This document shows, one piece after another, positions 1 to 7,628 of a stretch of DNA of 64,000 bases. Below the pieces are notes generated by a model. That model made no database searches. It was given only the letters and a program-made list of their open reading frames with translations, and was not told where the DNA came from. The DNA is from an uncultured Eubacteriales bacterium (lineage in GTDB: Bacteria > Bacillota > Clostridia > Oscillospirales > Acutalibacteraceae). The position numbers and the translations under genes were made by a program. The first letter of the stretch is position 1; each line of letters begins with the position of its first letter. The DNA lies in contig CAJTXF010000003.1 in assembly GCA_910580045.1 (NCBI GenBank), forward strand, positions 21,460 to 85,459, written 5' to 3'.

Positions 1-205
1 CGAGGGCCGGGAGTTGGGCATTTTGGCTGGGGCCAATGTGGTGATGCCTAACCTGTCACCGGTGTCCGTTCGGAAAAAATATGAGCTCTACGACAACAAG
101 ATTTGCACAGGAGAGGAATCCGCTCAGTGCAAGGACTGCCTGAGCGCCCGGGTGGCGTCTGTAGGGTATGAGATTGTGACGGATAGGGGAGATATCAAAA
201 AGTAA
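1..205 (+). CDS. hydE: [FeFe]-hydrogenase maturase HydE, C-terminal end only
   Basis: This is the last 67 codons of a gene that enters from the left; the reading frame is open from base 2 to the TAA at 203-205. The tail carries the ANVVMPNLSP segment followed by a KYELYDNK stretch and a Cys-containing end, which is characteristic of HydE, the radical SAM enzyme that helps build the diiron H-cluster ligands of [FeFe]-hydrogenase. The SAM-binding cysteine motif lies outside the window, so the identity rests on the C-terminus and on hydG and hydF lying downstream. BioB-like radical SAM proteins have related tails, but the context makes HydE much more likely. Confidence 0.85.
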   Translation, partial: EGRELGILAGANVVMPNLSPVSVRKKYELYDNKICTGEESAQCKDCLSARVASVGYEIVTDRGDIKK

Positions 206-218
206 GGAGCGCTTAAAT

Positions 219-989
219 ATGCCAAGCCTATATGACAGAGCGGATATCTATGACCTGATTGAAAGTGAGAGCCGGTATCAGATGTTCAAAGCCCACTGGG
301 AGAATATTCTGAACGGCCGGGATATCAAGACTTTGCTGGACGTGAGCATCGGCTCCGGCAGCGCCACTTTGCAGCTGGCGGAGCTGGGTGTTCGGCTGTT
401 CGGCTCTGACCTGAGTAAGGAGATGCTGGCAAACTGCCGGAAAAAGGCGGCGGCCAGAAACCTGGAGGTTGAGCTGAAATGCTGTGATTTCCGAAAGGTG
501 GCTGAGCACTTCACCGGCCCCTTTGACTGCGTGGCCAGCACCGGAAACTCCCTGCCCTATGTGAGCAATGAGGATGTACTGTATACTCTGGGGCAGATGG
601 ACGCGCTGGTAAAGCCCGGCGGCTATCTTTATTTTGAGATAAGAAACTGGGACCTTATATTGCAGCAAAGAGAGCGATTTTTTCCATATGCACCTTTCTT
701 TGACGGGGATACCCGCATCAATTTGACACAGGTATGGGATTATCATTTGGATGGTTCTATCACCTTTAACATTCTTTATGTGTTTGAAAAGGATGGAAGG
801 TTTATGCAAAAAGAAGTGTTTGAGGAGCACTATCACCCCATCAAGCGGGAGCTTCTGCTAATAAAGCTGCGTGAACTGGGGTACTCAAAGATTGCTGTCA
901 TGGCCTATCTATCCCAATTTGCAAATATGAAAGTGGACAACGCTCCTTGGTATTGCGTGCTGGCAGAAAAAAGTGAGGGAAAGATATGA
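219..989 (+). CDS. class I SAM-dependent methyltransferase
   Basis: The product has 256 residues with a Rossmann-type SAM-binding core. The motif I region reads LLDVSIGSGSATLQLAELG (about residues 39-57), followed by an acidic second strand ending in GSDLSKEML. The later VKPGGYLYFE segment is the post-motif loop and strand typical of this superfamily. A ribosome site GGAG lies just before the ATG. The last four bases overlap the start of the next gene (ATGA), so the two are probably translated together. The substrate cannot be told from sequence. It lies between hydE and hydG, but nothing in it suggests a direct role in H-cluster assembly. Confidence 0.85.
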   Translation: MPSLYDRADIYDLIESESRYQMFKAHWENILNGRDIKTLLDVSIGSGSATLQLAELGVRLFGSDLSKEMLANCRKKAAARNLEVELKCCDFRKVAEHFTGPFDCVASTGNSLPYVSNEDVLYTLGQMDALVKPGGYLYFEIRNWDLILQQRERFFPYAPFFDGDTRINLTQVWDYHLDGSITFNILYVFEKDGRFMQKEVFEEHYHPIKRELLLIKLRELGYSKIAVMAYLSQFANMKVDNAPWYCVLAEKSEGKI

Positions 990-1525
990 AAAGAAAAGAG
1001 CAGGCAGAGGCCATCCTGTATAACAGCGGCCTTTTAACTGAACTGGAAAAATATGGCAGACCCCACATTATCGGCAGCTGCCGGATGGATATGATGGCCT
1101 GGAATGATATTGATATCGACATTGAAAATGACGGCATGTCGCTGGAAAAGTTGTATCAGCTGACGAGGTATGTGATTGATATCTTCCATCCCTTCTGGTA
1201 CGAGGCGAAGGAGGAGGTCAACGATGAGGGGAAGACTGTATGGTTCCAGGGATTTGAGGCAATCGTGGACGGAGAACGTTGGAACTTCGATTTGTGGTTC
1301 TTTGACCGGGAGACAATCGGCAAGGCAGAGCGCTTTTGTGACGATATTGCTACCCGAGCCACAGCAGCCCAAAAGGAGAAAATCACCAGGTTAAAGCAAG
1401 AGCTCATTGCCCGTAATTTATACGCCTTTGACAAGTTTCACTCTGTGGATGTGTACAGAGCGGTGTTGGAAGAAGAGATTGAGGATGTGGAGGGGTTCTT
1501 GAAAAAATATGAGCGCGGTATATAG
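986..1525 (+). CDS. nucleotidyltransferase-fold protein (putative)
   Basis: The 179-residue product begins with a short helix, then a GSCRMDMM segment followed by NDIDIDIEN. This resembles the GS-X(n)-DxDxD layout of pol-beta-type nucleotidyltransferases found in antibiotic-modifying and toxin-antitoxin enzymes. A later strand containing NFDLWFFDR could supply a further acidic residue. The match is to the fold only, and the motif is imperfect, with Met residues where small residues are usual. The ATGA overlap with the methyltransferase upstream implies co-expression. An uncharacterised small-molecule modifying enzyme is the most I would infer. Confidence 0.55.
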   Translation: MKRKEQAEAILYNSGLLTELEKYGRPHIIGSCRMDMMAWNDIDIDIENDGMSLEKLYQLTRYVIDIFHPFWYEAKEEVNDEGKTVWFQGFEAIVDGERWNFDLWFFDRETIGKAERFCDDIATRATAAQKEKITRLKQELIARNLYAFDKFHSVDVYRAVLEEEIEDVEGFLKKYERGI

Positions 1526-1547
1526 GTGATTTGGCAAGGGAGTTAGC

Positions 1548-2042
1548 ATGCAAATTCAGATAAATCGTGAATTGAGATTGGAATCGATTACAAGGGAGAG
1601 CCTAGAAACACTGTATCCCTTATTCCGTGAGGATATCGAAGAGCTGAACCGGTGGTTTGGCTTCGATACGGATTACAGCATAGAGAATGAATACCGGTAT
1701 CTTGAAGCACGGAAGCCGCCTTACGATGACGCAGTCGTGATATTTTATCAGGATGCACCTTGCGGGAGGTTTGGGCTGTATGATTATAATGGCAAGGAAA
1801 ACTCGATTTTTATGTACTATTGGGTTTCCTCTCGTTTCCGGCAAAGAGGAATCGGGCTGGCATGTATGAAGGTAATGCTGCAATACCTGCGGGAACTGGG
1901 TATCAAAGAGGTGCTGTTTGATGTTGATGAGGAGAACAGCGTCAGTATTCGGCTGCTTCAGAAAATTCCCGAGATACGGCTGAAGTCAAAGGAAAAACGT
2001 TTGCTCTATTCTTGCCCTTTACAAGAGGGCTTCCACCGCTAA
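1548..2042 (+). CDS. GNAT-family N-acetyltransferase
   Basis: The product has 164 residues. Its central part has the acetyl-CoA binding motif A of GNAT enzymes: a YYWVSSRFRQRGIG segment (about residues 90-103), matching the R/Q-x-x-G-x-G/A pyrophosphate-binding loop, then a helix with KVMLQYLRELG. The following strand and the DEENSVSIRLLQK helix are motif B-like (usually N-x-x-A/S-x-x-x-Y/L). A GGGAG ribosome site lies six bases before the ATG. The acceptor substrate is unknown. It belongs to the run of small modifying enzymes between hydE and hydG. Confidence 0.85.
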   Translation: MQIQINRELRLESITRESLETLYPLFREDIEELNRWFGFDTDYSIENEYRYLEARKPPYDDAVVIFYQDAPCGRFGLYDYNGKENSIFMYYWVSSRFRQRGIGLACMKVMLQYLRELGIKEVLFDVDEENSVSIRLLQKIPEIRLKSKEKRLLYSCPLQEGFHR

Positions 2043-2115
2043 AAAGCTGAAATCCGGCAAAAAATAAAAATCTGAAGCAAAGAGAAATCTGCCCCAAAGA
2101 AAGGAAGTAATTACT

Positions 2116-3564
2116 ATGGCAAAGTACGACCCTAAATCCCTGCACGCGGAGGAATTCATCAATGATGAGGAAATCCTTGAGACACTGCGCTACGCAGAGG
2201 AGAACAAGCACAATGCAGAGCTTATCGATGAAATCTTGGAGAAGGCCCGGCCCCAGAAGACAGAGGCTGGCTGTGTCTGCTCCGGGCTCACTCACCGGGA
2301 GGCCTCCGTTCTGCTGGCCTGCGATTTGCCGGACAAGATTGAGAAAATGTATGAGATTGCAGAGGAGATTAAGCTGGCTTTCTACGGCAACCGTATCGTC
2401 ATTTTTGCCCCCCTGTACCTCTCCAACTACTGTGTCAATGGCTGTGTCTACTGCCCTTATCACGCCATCAACAAGCATATCCCCCGGAAGAAGCTGACCC
2501 AGGAGGAGGTCAAGGCTGAGGTGGTTGCCCTGCAGGATATGGGTCACAAGCGGCTGGCCATTGAGTCTGGGGAGGACCCGGTAAACAGCCCTATTGAGTA
2601 TATTCTGGACTGCATCAAGACCATCTACAGCGTGCACCACAAAAACGGCGACATCCGCCGGGTGAACGTGAACATTGCCGCCACCACGGTGGAGAACTAC
2701 CGCAAGCTGAAAGAGGCGGGCATTGGCACCTATATCCTGTTCCAAGAGACCTACCATAAAAAGAGCTATGAAGAGCTGCACCCCACTGGCCCTAAGCACA
2801 ACTATGACTATCACACTGAGGCCATGGACCGGGCCATGGAGGGCGGTATTGACGACGTGGGCCTGGGTGTACTGTTTGGCCTGGAACTGTATAAGTATGA
2901 GTTCGCCGGGCTTATTATGCACGCCGAGCACTTGGAGGCTGTCCACGGCGTGGGGCCCCACACCATCAGCGTGCCCCGCTTAAAGAAGGCGGACGATATT
3001 GACCCCACCCAGTTCGACAACGGCATTGATGACGAGACCTTTGCCCACATCACTGCCTGCATCCGGCTGGCCGTGCCCTATACTGGCATGATTATCTCCA
3101 CCCGGGAGACAGAGGCTGTGCGCTCCAAGCTGCTGCGGCTGGGCATCTCCCAGGTCAGCGGCGGCTCCCGGACCTCTGTGGGCGGCTACACCCAGGAGGA
3201 GCGGCCCCATGATACGGAGCAGTTCGATGTTTCTGACCAGCGCACCCTGGACGAGGTGGTCCGCTGGCTGATGGAGAACGGGCATATCCCGTCCTTCTGC
3301 ACCGCCTGCTACCGGGAGGGCCGTACCGGCGACCGGTTTATGAGCTTGTGCAAAAGCGGCCAGATTCTCAATTGCTGCCATCCCAACGCCCTGATGACTC
3401 TCAGCGAGTATTTGGAGGACTACGCCAGCCCGGAGACCAAAGAGGTTGGCTATAAGATGGTAGAGGAGGAGCTGAAGCGCATTCCCAAGGACAAGGTGCG
3501 GGAGATTGCGGAGCAAAATATCAAGGACATCAAGGACTCCAACCGCAGGGACTTCCGGTTCTGA
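2116..3564 (+). CDS. hydG: [FeFe]-hydrogenase maturase HydG (tyrosine lyase)
   Basis: HydG is a radical SAM enzyme that cleaves tyrosine into p-cresol and dehydroglycine, the source of the CO and CN ligands of the hydrogenase H-cluster. The 482-residue length is normal. The CX3CX2C motif for the SAM cluster is at C106, C110 and C113 (NYCVNGCVYCPYH). The HydG-specific second cluster motif CX2CX22C is at C395, C398 and C421. The ThiH-like barrel continues between them, with a VSGGSRTSVGGY segment. The start has an AAAGGAAG ribosome site. ThiH lacks the CX2CX22C motif in this form and is not followed by HydF, so HydG is well supported. Confidence 0.97.
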   Translation: MAKYDPKSLHAEEFINDEEILETLRYAEENKHNAELIDEILEKARPQKTEAGCVCSGLTHREASVLLACDLPDKIEKMYEIAEEIKLAFYGNRIVIFAPLYLSNYCVNGCVYCPYHAINKHIPRKKLTQEEVKAEVVALQDMGHKRLAIESGEDPVNSPIEYILDCIKTIYSVHHKNGDIRRVNVNIAATTVENYRKLKEAGIGTYILFQETYHKKSYEELHPTGPKHNYDYHTEAMDRAMEGGIDDVGLGVLFGLELYKYEFAGLIMHAEHLEAVHGVGPHTISVPRLKKADDIDPTQFDNGIDDETFAHITACIRLAVPYTGMIISTRETEAVRSKLLRLGISQVSGGSRTSVGGYTQEERPHDTEQFDVSDQRTLDEVVRWLMENGHIPSFCTACYREGRTGDRFMSLCKSGQILNCCHPNALMTLSEYLEDYASPETKEVGYKMVEEELKRIPKDKVREIAEQNIKDIKDSNRRDFRF

Positions 3565-3570
3565 TTCGCC

Positions 3571-3645
3571 CTGTTTTTCATAGGCGGCGTGTGGGTGATG
3601 ATGGGAGTTGTGCTGTTCATCTACGGATTGCTTGGAATCAAATAG
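3571..3645 (+). pseudogene. C-terminal remnant of a membrane protein
   Basis: Directly behind the hydG stop and in the same frame, 24 codons up to the TAG at 3643-3645 encode a strongly hydrophobic stretch (LFFIGGVWVMMGVVLFIYG, then LLGIK). It looks like the last transmembrane helix of a protein. No ribosome site and start codon give it a plausible gene of its own; ATG ATG at 3598-3603 would leave only 15 residues. I infer the tail of a deleted gene, left when hydG or its neighbours were rearranged. Confidence 0.4.
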
Positions 3646-3686
3646 AGCTGGAAATGAGAGATGGGGATGAAATGAGGGAGAAAAAT

Positions 3687-4100
3687 ATGTGGCTGCTGTT
3701 TGCTGTGCTGTCCTCCGTGTTTGCGGCGCTAACCTCTATTCTAGCGAAGGTGGGAATCGAGGGGGTAAATTCCAATCTGGCTACAGCTGTCCGCACCCTA
3801 GTGGTGGTTGTTATGGCCTGGGCAATGGTGTTTATCACTCACACTCAGACAGGTATAACCGGGATAACGCCCAAAAGTTGGATATTTCTGATATTGTCCG
3901 GCTTGGCAACAGGCGCTTCCTGGCTGTGCTATTACAAGGCTTTGCAAATGGGCGAGGCCTCTAAGGTGGTGCCCATTGACAAGATGAGCGTAGTGATTAC
4001 CCTGTTGCTGGCGTTCATTTTTCTGCACGAGAAGATTACCATCAAATCCGCCATTGGCTGTGTGCTTATCGGCGCGGGAACTTTGCTGATGGTACTTTAA
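3687..4100 (+). CDS. half-size EamA/DMT-family transporter
   Basis: The product has about 137 residues, the size of a single EamA domain, with four or five hydrophobic helices. It ends in the pattern VPIDKMSVVITLLLAFIFL followed by EKIT and a last helix with GAGTLLMVL. Drug/metabolite exporters of this superfamily often have two fused EamA units; single-unit members work as dimers. I chose the ATG at 3687 because GAGGGAG lies six bases upstream; an in-frame ATG at 3672 would add five residues. The substrate is unknown. It may be co-transcribed with the phosphotransferase downstream. Confidence 0.85.
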   Translation: MWLLFAVLSSVFAALTSILAKVGIEGVNSNLATAVRTLVVVVMAWAMVFITHTQTGITGITPKSWIFLILSGLATGASWLCYYKALQMGEASKVVPIDKMSVVITLLLAFIFLHEKITIKSAIGCVLIGAGTLLMVL

Positions 4101-4134
4101 GCCTGCCCAGGCGGTAGGAAGGGGGAGTGGAATC

Positions 4135-5118
4135 ATGGACCGTGCCGCGCTGAAAGCCATCCTGGAAAATTACGGTATCAAGGACATAACCCAATACCAG
4201 GAGAACGACTCCACCAAGGATGGGGATTTCCGTTTAAATATTTTCATTGACGGGAAATATGTCCTGCGAATCAACGATGCGGTCATTACAGAGGAGCGGC
4301 TGGCCTCGATTTCCCGGCTGTGCGAAAGATACCGTGAAATCGGCGTAGCCACGCCCAGGCTGTACAAGAACCTTTCCGGGCGCTATCTGACCCCTTGGGA
4401 GGGCCGTGTCTGCTACTTGTCCGACTATCTGGAAGGCCAGACCGAGCGTGAAGCTCAGGATTCCTGCAACCATGAGCAGGTGCGCCGGGAGGTTCTGCGC
4501 TCCATTGGCCTGCTGTCCAGAAAGTATTCGGGCTGTGATTTATCACCCGCAAATTCTATGTGGAGCATAATTGATTTGGCCCCGCTGGACGTGGATATTG
4601 ACGAGAAGCAGGACAACTTGAACACTCTGGTGGAGGCCCTGCATAAGCTGGGCGAGTCCGAATTGGCCCAAAAGGTATCCGAGTTCAACAGGGCAAAGCG
4701 TGAGCGCATCAAGGCCGTATATAAGCGCTTGCCCCGTTGCGTGATACAGGGAGATTTGAACTGGTCGAACATTATGGTTGAGAATGACCATTTCGCGGGG
4801 CTTATTGACTTCAATATGGCGGGCACGGAGGTGAATATTAACCACTTCTGCGCTGAGACCAACGGGGGCATCCCGGAGGAGGATTTTGACAGGAAAACCG
4901 CCGGGGAGCTCTATAACGAGTGGCGGTTCCGGCAGGACAGCGATTTGGAAATCGTCCTCCGGGAGTACCCGCTGAACCAGTTGGAGGCCGATACGATTGA
5001 CGATTACCGCAGCATTGTGCTGATTTCCCAGTACCCGAACGTGACGGCGTTTCTGGAGTTTTTGGAGCGGAATCGGGAAAAGGCGGTACAGCTAATCCAG
5101 CTGATACTACACAGATGA
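4135..5118 (+). CDS. aminoglycoside phosphotransferase-fold kinase
   Basis: The 327-residue product belongs to the APH/choline-kinase fold. The catalytic loop reads IQGDLNWSN, with the base D207 and N212 in place; the usual His of the HGD motif is Gln here. The metal-binding D225 is in LIDFN, where most relatives have DFD or DFE. The N-terminal lobe contains the nucleotide-binding strands and a FIDGKYVLRIN segment that should supply the ATP-contacting Lys. Members phosphorylate aminoglycosides, sugars, amino alcohols or proteins, so resistance should not be assumed. It lies between a transporter and a small zinc-ribbon protein. Confidence 0.8.
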   Translation: MDRAALKAILENYGIKDITQYQENDSTKDGDFRLNIFIDGKYVLRINDAVITEERLASISRLCERYREIGVATPRLYKNLSGRYLTPWEGRVCYLSDYLEGQTEREAQDSCNHEQVRREVLRSIGLLSRKYSGCDLSPANSMWSIIDLAPLDVDIDEKQDNLNTLVEALHKLGESELAQKVSEFNRAKRERIKAVYKRLPRCVIQGDLNWSNIMVENDHFAGLIDFNMAGTEVNINHFCAETNGGIPEEDFDRKTAGELYNEWRFRQDSDLEIVLREYPLNQLEADTIDDYRSIVLISQYPNVTAFLEFLERNREKAVQLIQLILHR

Positions 5119-5131
5119 AAGGAGCTTCACC

Positions 5132-5332
5132 ATGAGAAAATGTCTGCGCTGTGATACTGAAATGCAGGAGGGATATGCCCTGTATGATGAGTCGTTTCAC
5201 GGCCGGGTGCTGCTGGGGAAGGAAAAGAAGTTTTTTCCAAAAATCCAGGGCAAGCTGCGCTGTGCTGTGTGCCCGGAATGTGGCTATACGGAGCTGTATG
5301 TAGAGAATTCCGCTAAAGGAGAGGACCTATGA
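5132..5332 (+). CDS. small zinc-ribbon protein
   Basis: The 66-residue product has two cysteine pairs: CLRC at residues 4-7 and a later CAVCPECG, which together form a zinc ribbon knuckle. The middle section has the hydrophobic and basic pattern of a short beta sheet (GRVLLGKEKKFFPK). Short proteins of this layout are found widely in Bacillota with no known function and are often called nucleic-acid-binding zinc proteins. A GGAG ribosome site precedes the ATG. Its stop overlaps the ATG of the flavodoxin by four bases, so the pair is likely co-translated. Confidence 0.75.
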   Translation: MRKCLRCDTEMQEGYALYDESFHGRVLLGKEKKFFPKIQGKLRCAVCPECGYTELYVENSAKGEDL

Positions 5333-5781
5333 ATCAGACGGCAATCGTCTGCTTTTCCAACCATCATGAAAACACAAAGCGGCTGGTTTCCGCCGCCGGG
5401 GAAGCGGATATTTTCCCCGTGGGCCAGGTGACGGCAGAGGAGCTTTCCTCATACAGGCTGATTGGGTTTGCCTCTGGCATTTATATGGGCAAGCCCCATG
5501 CCAGCCTGCTGGATTTGGCTGCCTCTATCGCACAGCAGCGGAAAGGGAATTTGCCCCGGGTTTTCGCGGTATGCACCAGCGGCAGCGGAAGCAAGGGATA
5601 TATCCGCGGCTTCCAGGCCCGGTTGGAGGAGCTGGGCCTGGAGGTGGCGGGAGCTTTTTCCTGCAAAGGCTACGACACTTTCGGCCCCTGGAAGCTGGTG
5701 GGAGGCATTGCAAAGCACCACCCGAACCAGCGGGATTTGGATAGGTTCCAGGATTTTTTGAAGGGGCTGGCGGAATCGTAA
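5329..5781 (+). CDS. flavodoxin-family protein
   Basis: The 150-residue product has the flavodoxin alpha/beta order. An N-terminal strand AIVCFSNHHENTKRL supplies the FMN phosphate loop, although the usual T/S-x-T-G-x-T is modified to S-N-H-H-E-N-T. This is followed by GFASGIYMGKPH (the loop near the isoalloxazine ring) and a VFAVCTSGSGS strand. A role as a one- or two-electron carrier is likely and would suit an anaerobe next to hydrogenase maturation genes, but no partner is identifiable. It starts inside the stop codon region of the zinc-ribbon gene. Confidence 0.8.
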   Translation: MNQTAIVCFSNHHENTKRLVSAAGEADIFPVGQVTAEELSSYRLIGFASGIYMGKPHASLLDLAASIAQQRKGNLPRVFAVCTSGSGSKGYIRGFQARLEELGLEVAGAFSCKGYDTFGPWKLVGGIAKHHPNQRDLDRFQDFLKGLAES

Positions 5782-5796
5782 AGGAAGGAATGCGGT

Positions 5797-5935
5797 ATGA
5801 TTGTAAAGGATGCGAAAGGAAACGAGCTTTTGGACATCCTCCCTGTGGAGGAATCAGAAGCAGATGCGCTCTACAGCCGGATACGGGGAAAAGAGGGCCC
5901 CTATTGATGAAGCGCTGCTGGAATATTGGAAATGA
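5797..5935 (+). pseudogene. short ORF with an apparent frameshift
   Basis: A GGAAGG ribosome site eight bases upstream leads into an ATG at 5797 and 36 codons ending MIVKDAKGNELLDI...GKEGPY with a TGA at 5905-5907. Skipping one T at about 5904-5905 restores a protein-like continuation DEALLEYWK ending in TGA at 5933-5935, giving a 45-residue product. I do not recognise the family. Either it is a real 36-residue protein or a broken 45-residue one; the second reading is favoured because the continuation is well formed. Confidence 0.4.
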
Positions 5936-5945
5936 GGGAACAGGA

Positions 5946-6351
5946 ATGAGCAGATTCAGCGAGAAAGGCTATTTTGTAAAGGAGAACGCCCCTATTTACC
6001 TGACTCCTGATATGGACAGGACAGCGAAATGGTTTGAGGGCGTGCTGGGCTGGTACAGCAATATTGTGGAGAGGGACGGACAGGGCCGGGGGATGTATGG
6101 CGTTGTGTTCGATATTCCGCCGGAGGTGGAGAGCACCCATCTGGCCCCGTTCACAGGCTTTCAGATGTTCGCGGGAGAGCCTGCGGGCAGAGAGATTTCC
6201 TTCATGCAGGTGCAGGGGGTAGAGCAGTTGTACGAATAATGTCATTGCCAGGGGCTGGACGGGCATCACACCCGTAGAGACTCGGCCCTGGGGCGGCAGG
6301 GTATGCACAATCACAACCATTGACGGATATACTATCCGGGTTTTTGAGTAA
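5946..6351 (+). pseudogene. VOC/glyoxalase-family protein, frameshifted
   Basis: The ATG at 5946 (ribosome site GAGGGAACAGGA) opens a 97-codon frame with a VOC-type beginning: YLTPDMDRTAKWFEGVLGW, then a GVVFDIPP strand and an FMQVQGVEQLYE helix. This stops at 6237-6239. From 6238 the +1 frame continues exactly where the family should: NVIARGWTGITPVE, then RPWGGRVCTITTIDGYTIRV, ending at a TAA at 6349-6351. A single extra base near 6235-6240 (GAATAATG) therefore splits the gene. The whole protein would have about 134 residues. It is either a recent pseudogene or an assembly error; the family binds metal and acts on varied small molecules. Confidence 0.8.
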
Positions 6352-6409
6352 CAAAAAAGTGCTGCATGGTGGCAAAAATAGTATCAAAGTTGAAAGGAGA
6401 AAGTACACA

Positions 6410-7615
6410 ATGAGCCTGAATGAAACCGTTTCCGCCGAGCGACCCCATATCGCCTTTTTCGGTATGCGCAACGCGGGAAAGTCCAGTCTTGTAAACGCTG
6501 TGACCGGCCAGCAGCTGGCGGTGGTCTCTGATGTAAAAGGCACCACCACAGACCCGGTAAAAAAGGCCATGGAGCTGCTGCCCATCGGCCCGGTAGTGAT
6601 TATTGACACACCCGGCCTGGATGACGAGGGGGAGCTGGGTGCTCTGCGGGTACAAAAGGCCCGGGAGATACTGGCGAAAACAGACATCGCCGTGCTGGTG
6701 GTGGACGCCCAAACCGGAATGAGCCCCCAAGATTTGGAGCTGCTGTCCCTGTTCCGGGAGAGGGGACTGCCCTATATCACTGCCTTGAACAAGGCCGATT
6801 TGTTGAAGGAGAGACCAGTTCCGACAGAGGGGCAGCTGCTCGTCAGTGCCAAGACAGGGGAGAATATCGTCACGTTGAAGGAGAAGCTGGGGGCTTTTGC
6901 GGGCAAGGCGGAGAACCAGCGGAAGATTGTGTCCGACTTGCTCTCGCCCGGAGATTTGGCTGTGCTGGTGACTCCCATTGACGCTGCCGCTCCGAAGGGA
7001 CGCATGATTCTGCCTCAGCAGCAGACCATGCGGGATATTTTGGATGCCCACTGTGCGTTTGTCACTTGTCAGACCCAGGAACTGGCCGCAACCCTGCATA
7101 CCTTGGCAGTCAAGCCTAAAATTGTGATTACTGACTCGCAAGCCTTTGAAAAGGTGGCAGAGAACACCCCGGCGGATGTGCTGCTCACCTCTTTCTCTAT
7201 CTTGTTTGCCCGGTACAAGGGCAGCCTGCCCTTGCTGGTCAAGGGAGCGGCCCGGCTGGCTGCTCTGAAAGACGGCGACAGGGTGCTTATCTCTGAGGGC
7301 TGCACCCACCACCGCCAATGCGGAGACATCGGAACAGTGAAGCTGCCTGCCTGGATTGAGAAATATACAGGCGTTAAGCCCCAGTACAGCTTTACCTCTG
7401 GCGGTGAATTCCCGGAGGACCCAGCAGGATATCAGCTTGTCATCCACTGCGGAGGGTGTATGCTCAACGAGAAGGAGATGCAGAGCCGTGTGGCCCGGGC
7501 AAAAGCGGCGGGAGTCCCCATCGTTAACTATGGTATAGCCATTGCCCAGATGCACGGCATTCTGCGCCGGAGCCTGGAGGCATTCCCAGAGGTGCTGAAG
7601 TTGCTGGATAAATAA
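6410..7615 (+). CDS. hydF: [FeFe]-hydrogenase maturation GTPase/scaffold HydF
   Basis: HydF is the scaffold that receives the diiron precursor made by HydE and HydG and delivers it to apo-hydrogenase. The 401-residue product starts at the ATG at 6410, eight bases behind a GGAG site. The N-terminal GTPase domain has the P-loop GMRNAGKS (residues 18-25), a DTPGLDDEG switch and NKAD. The C-terminal iron-sulfur site has C298 and H300 (CTH) and H346, C347 and C350 (HCGGC), the CxH...HCxxC pattern unique to HydF. All expected residues are present. With hydE and hydG this completes the maturase set, although the hydrogenase itself is not in the window. Confidence 0.97.
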   Translation: MSLNETVSAERPHIAFFGMRNAGKSSLVNAVTGQQLAVVSDVKGTTTDPVKKAMELLPIGPVVIIDTPGLDDEGELGALRVQKAREILAKTDIAVLVVDAQTGMSPQDLELLSLFRERGLPYITALNKADLLKERPVPTEGQLLVSAKTGENIVTLKEKLGAFAGKAENQRKIVSDLLSPGDLAVLVTPIDAAAPKGRMILPQQQTMRDILDAHCAFVTCQTQELAATLHTLAVKPKIVITDSQAFEKVAENTPADVLLTSFSILFARYKGSLPLLVKGAARLAALKDGDRVLISEGCTHHRQCGDIGTVKLPAWIEKYTGVKPQYSFTSGGEFPEDPAGYQLVIHCGGCMLNEKEMQSRVARAKAAGVPIVNYGIAIAQMHGILRRSLEAFPEVLKLLDK

Positions 7616-7628
7616 CGCGGAGGCAAAT

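Noticed and set aside
1942..2961. 339-codon open frame on the minus strand opposite hydG
   Set aside because: It lies entirely across hydG and the end of the GNAT gene, has no ribosome site, and its translation is low-complexity shadow sequence of a strongly conserved gene.
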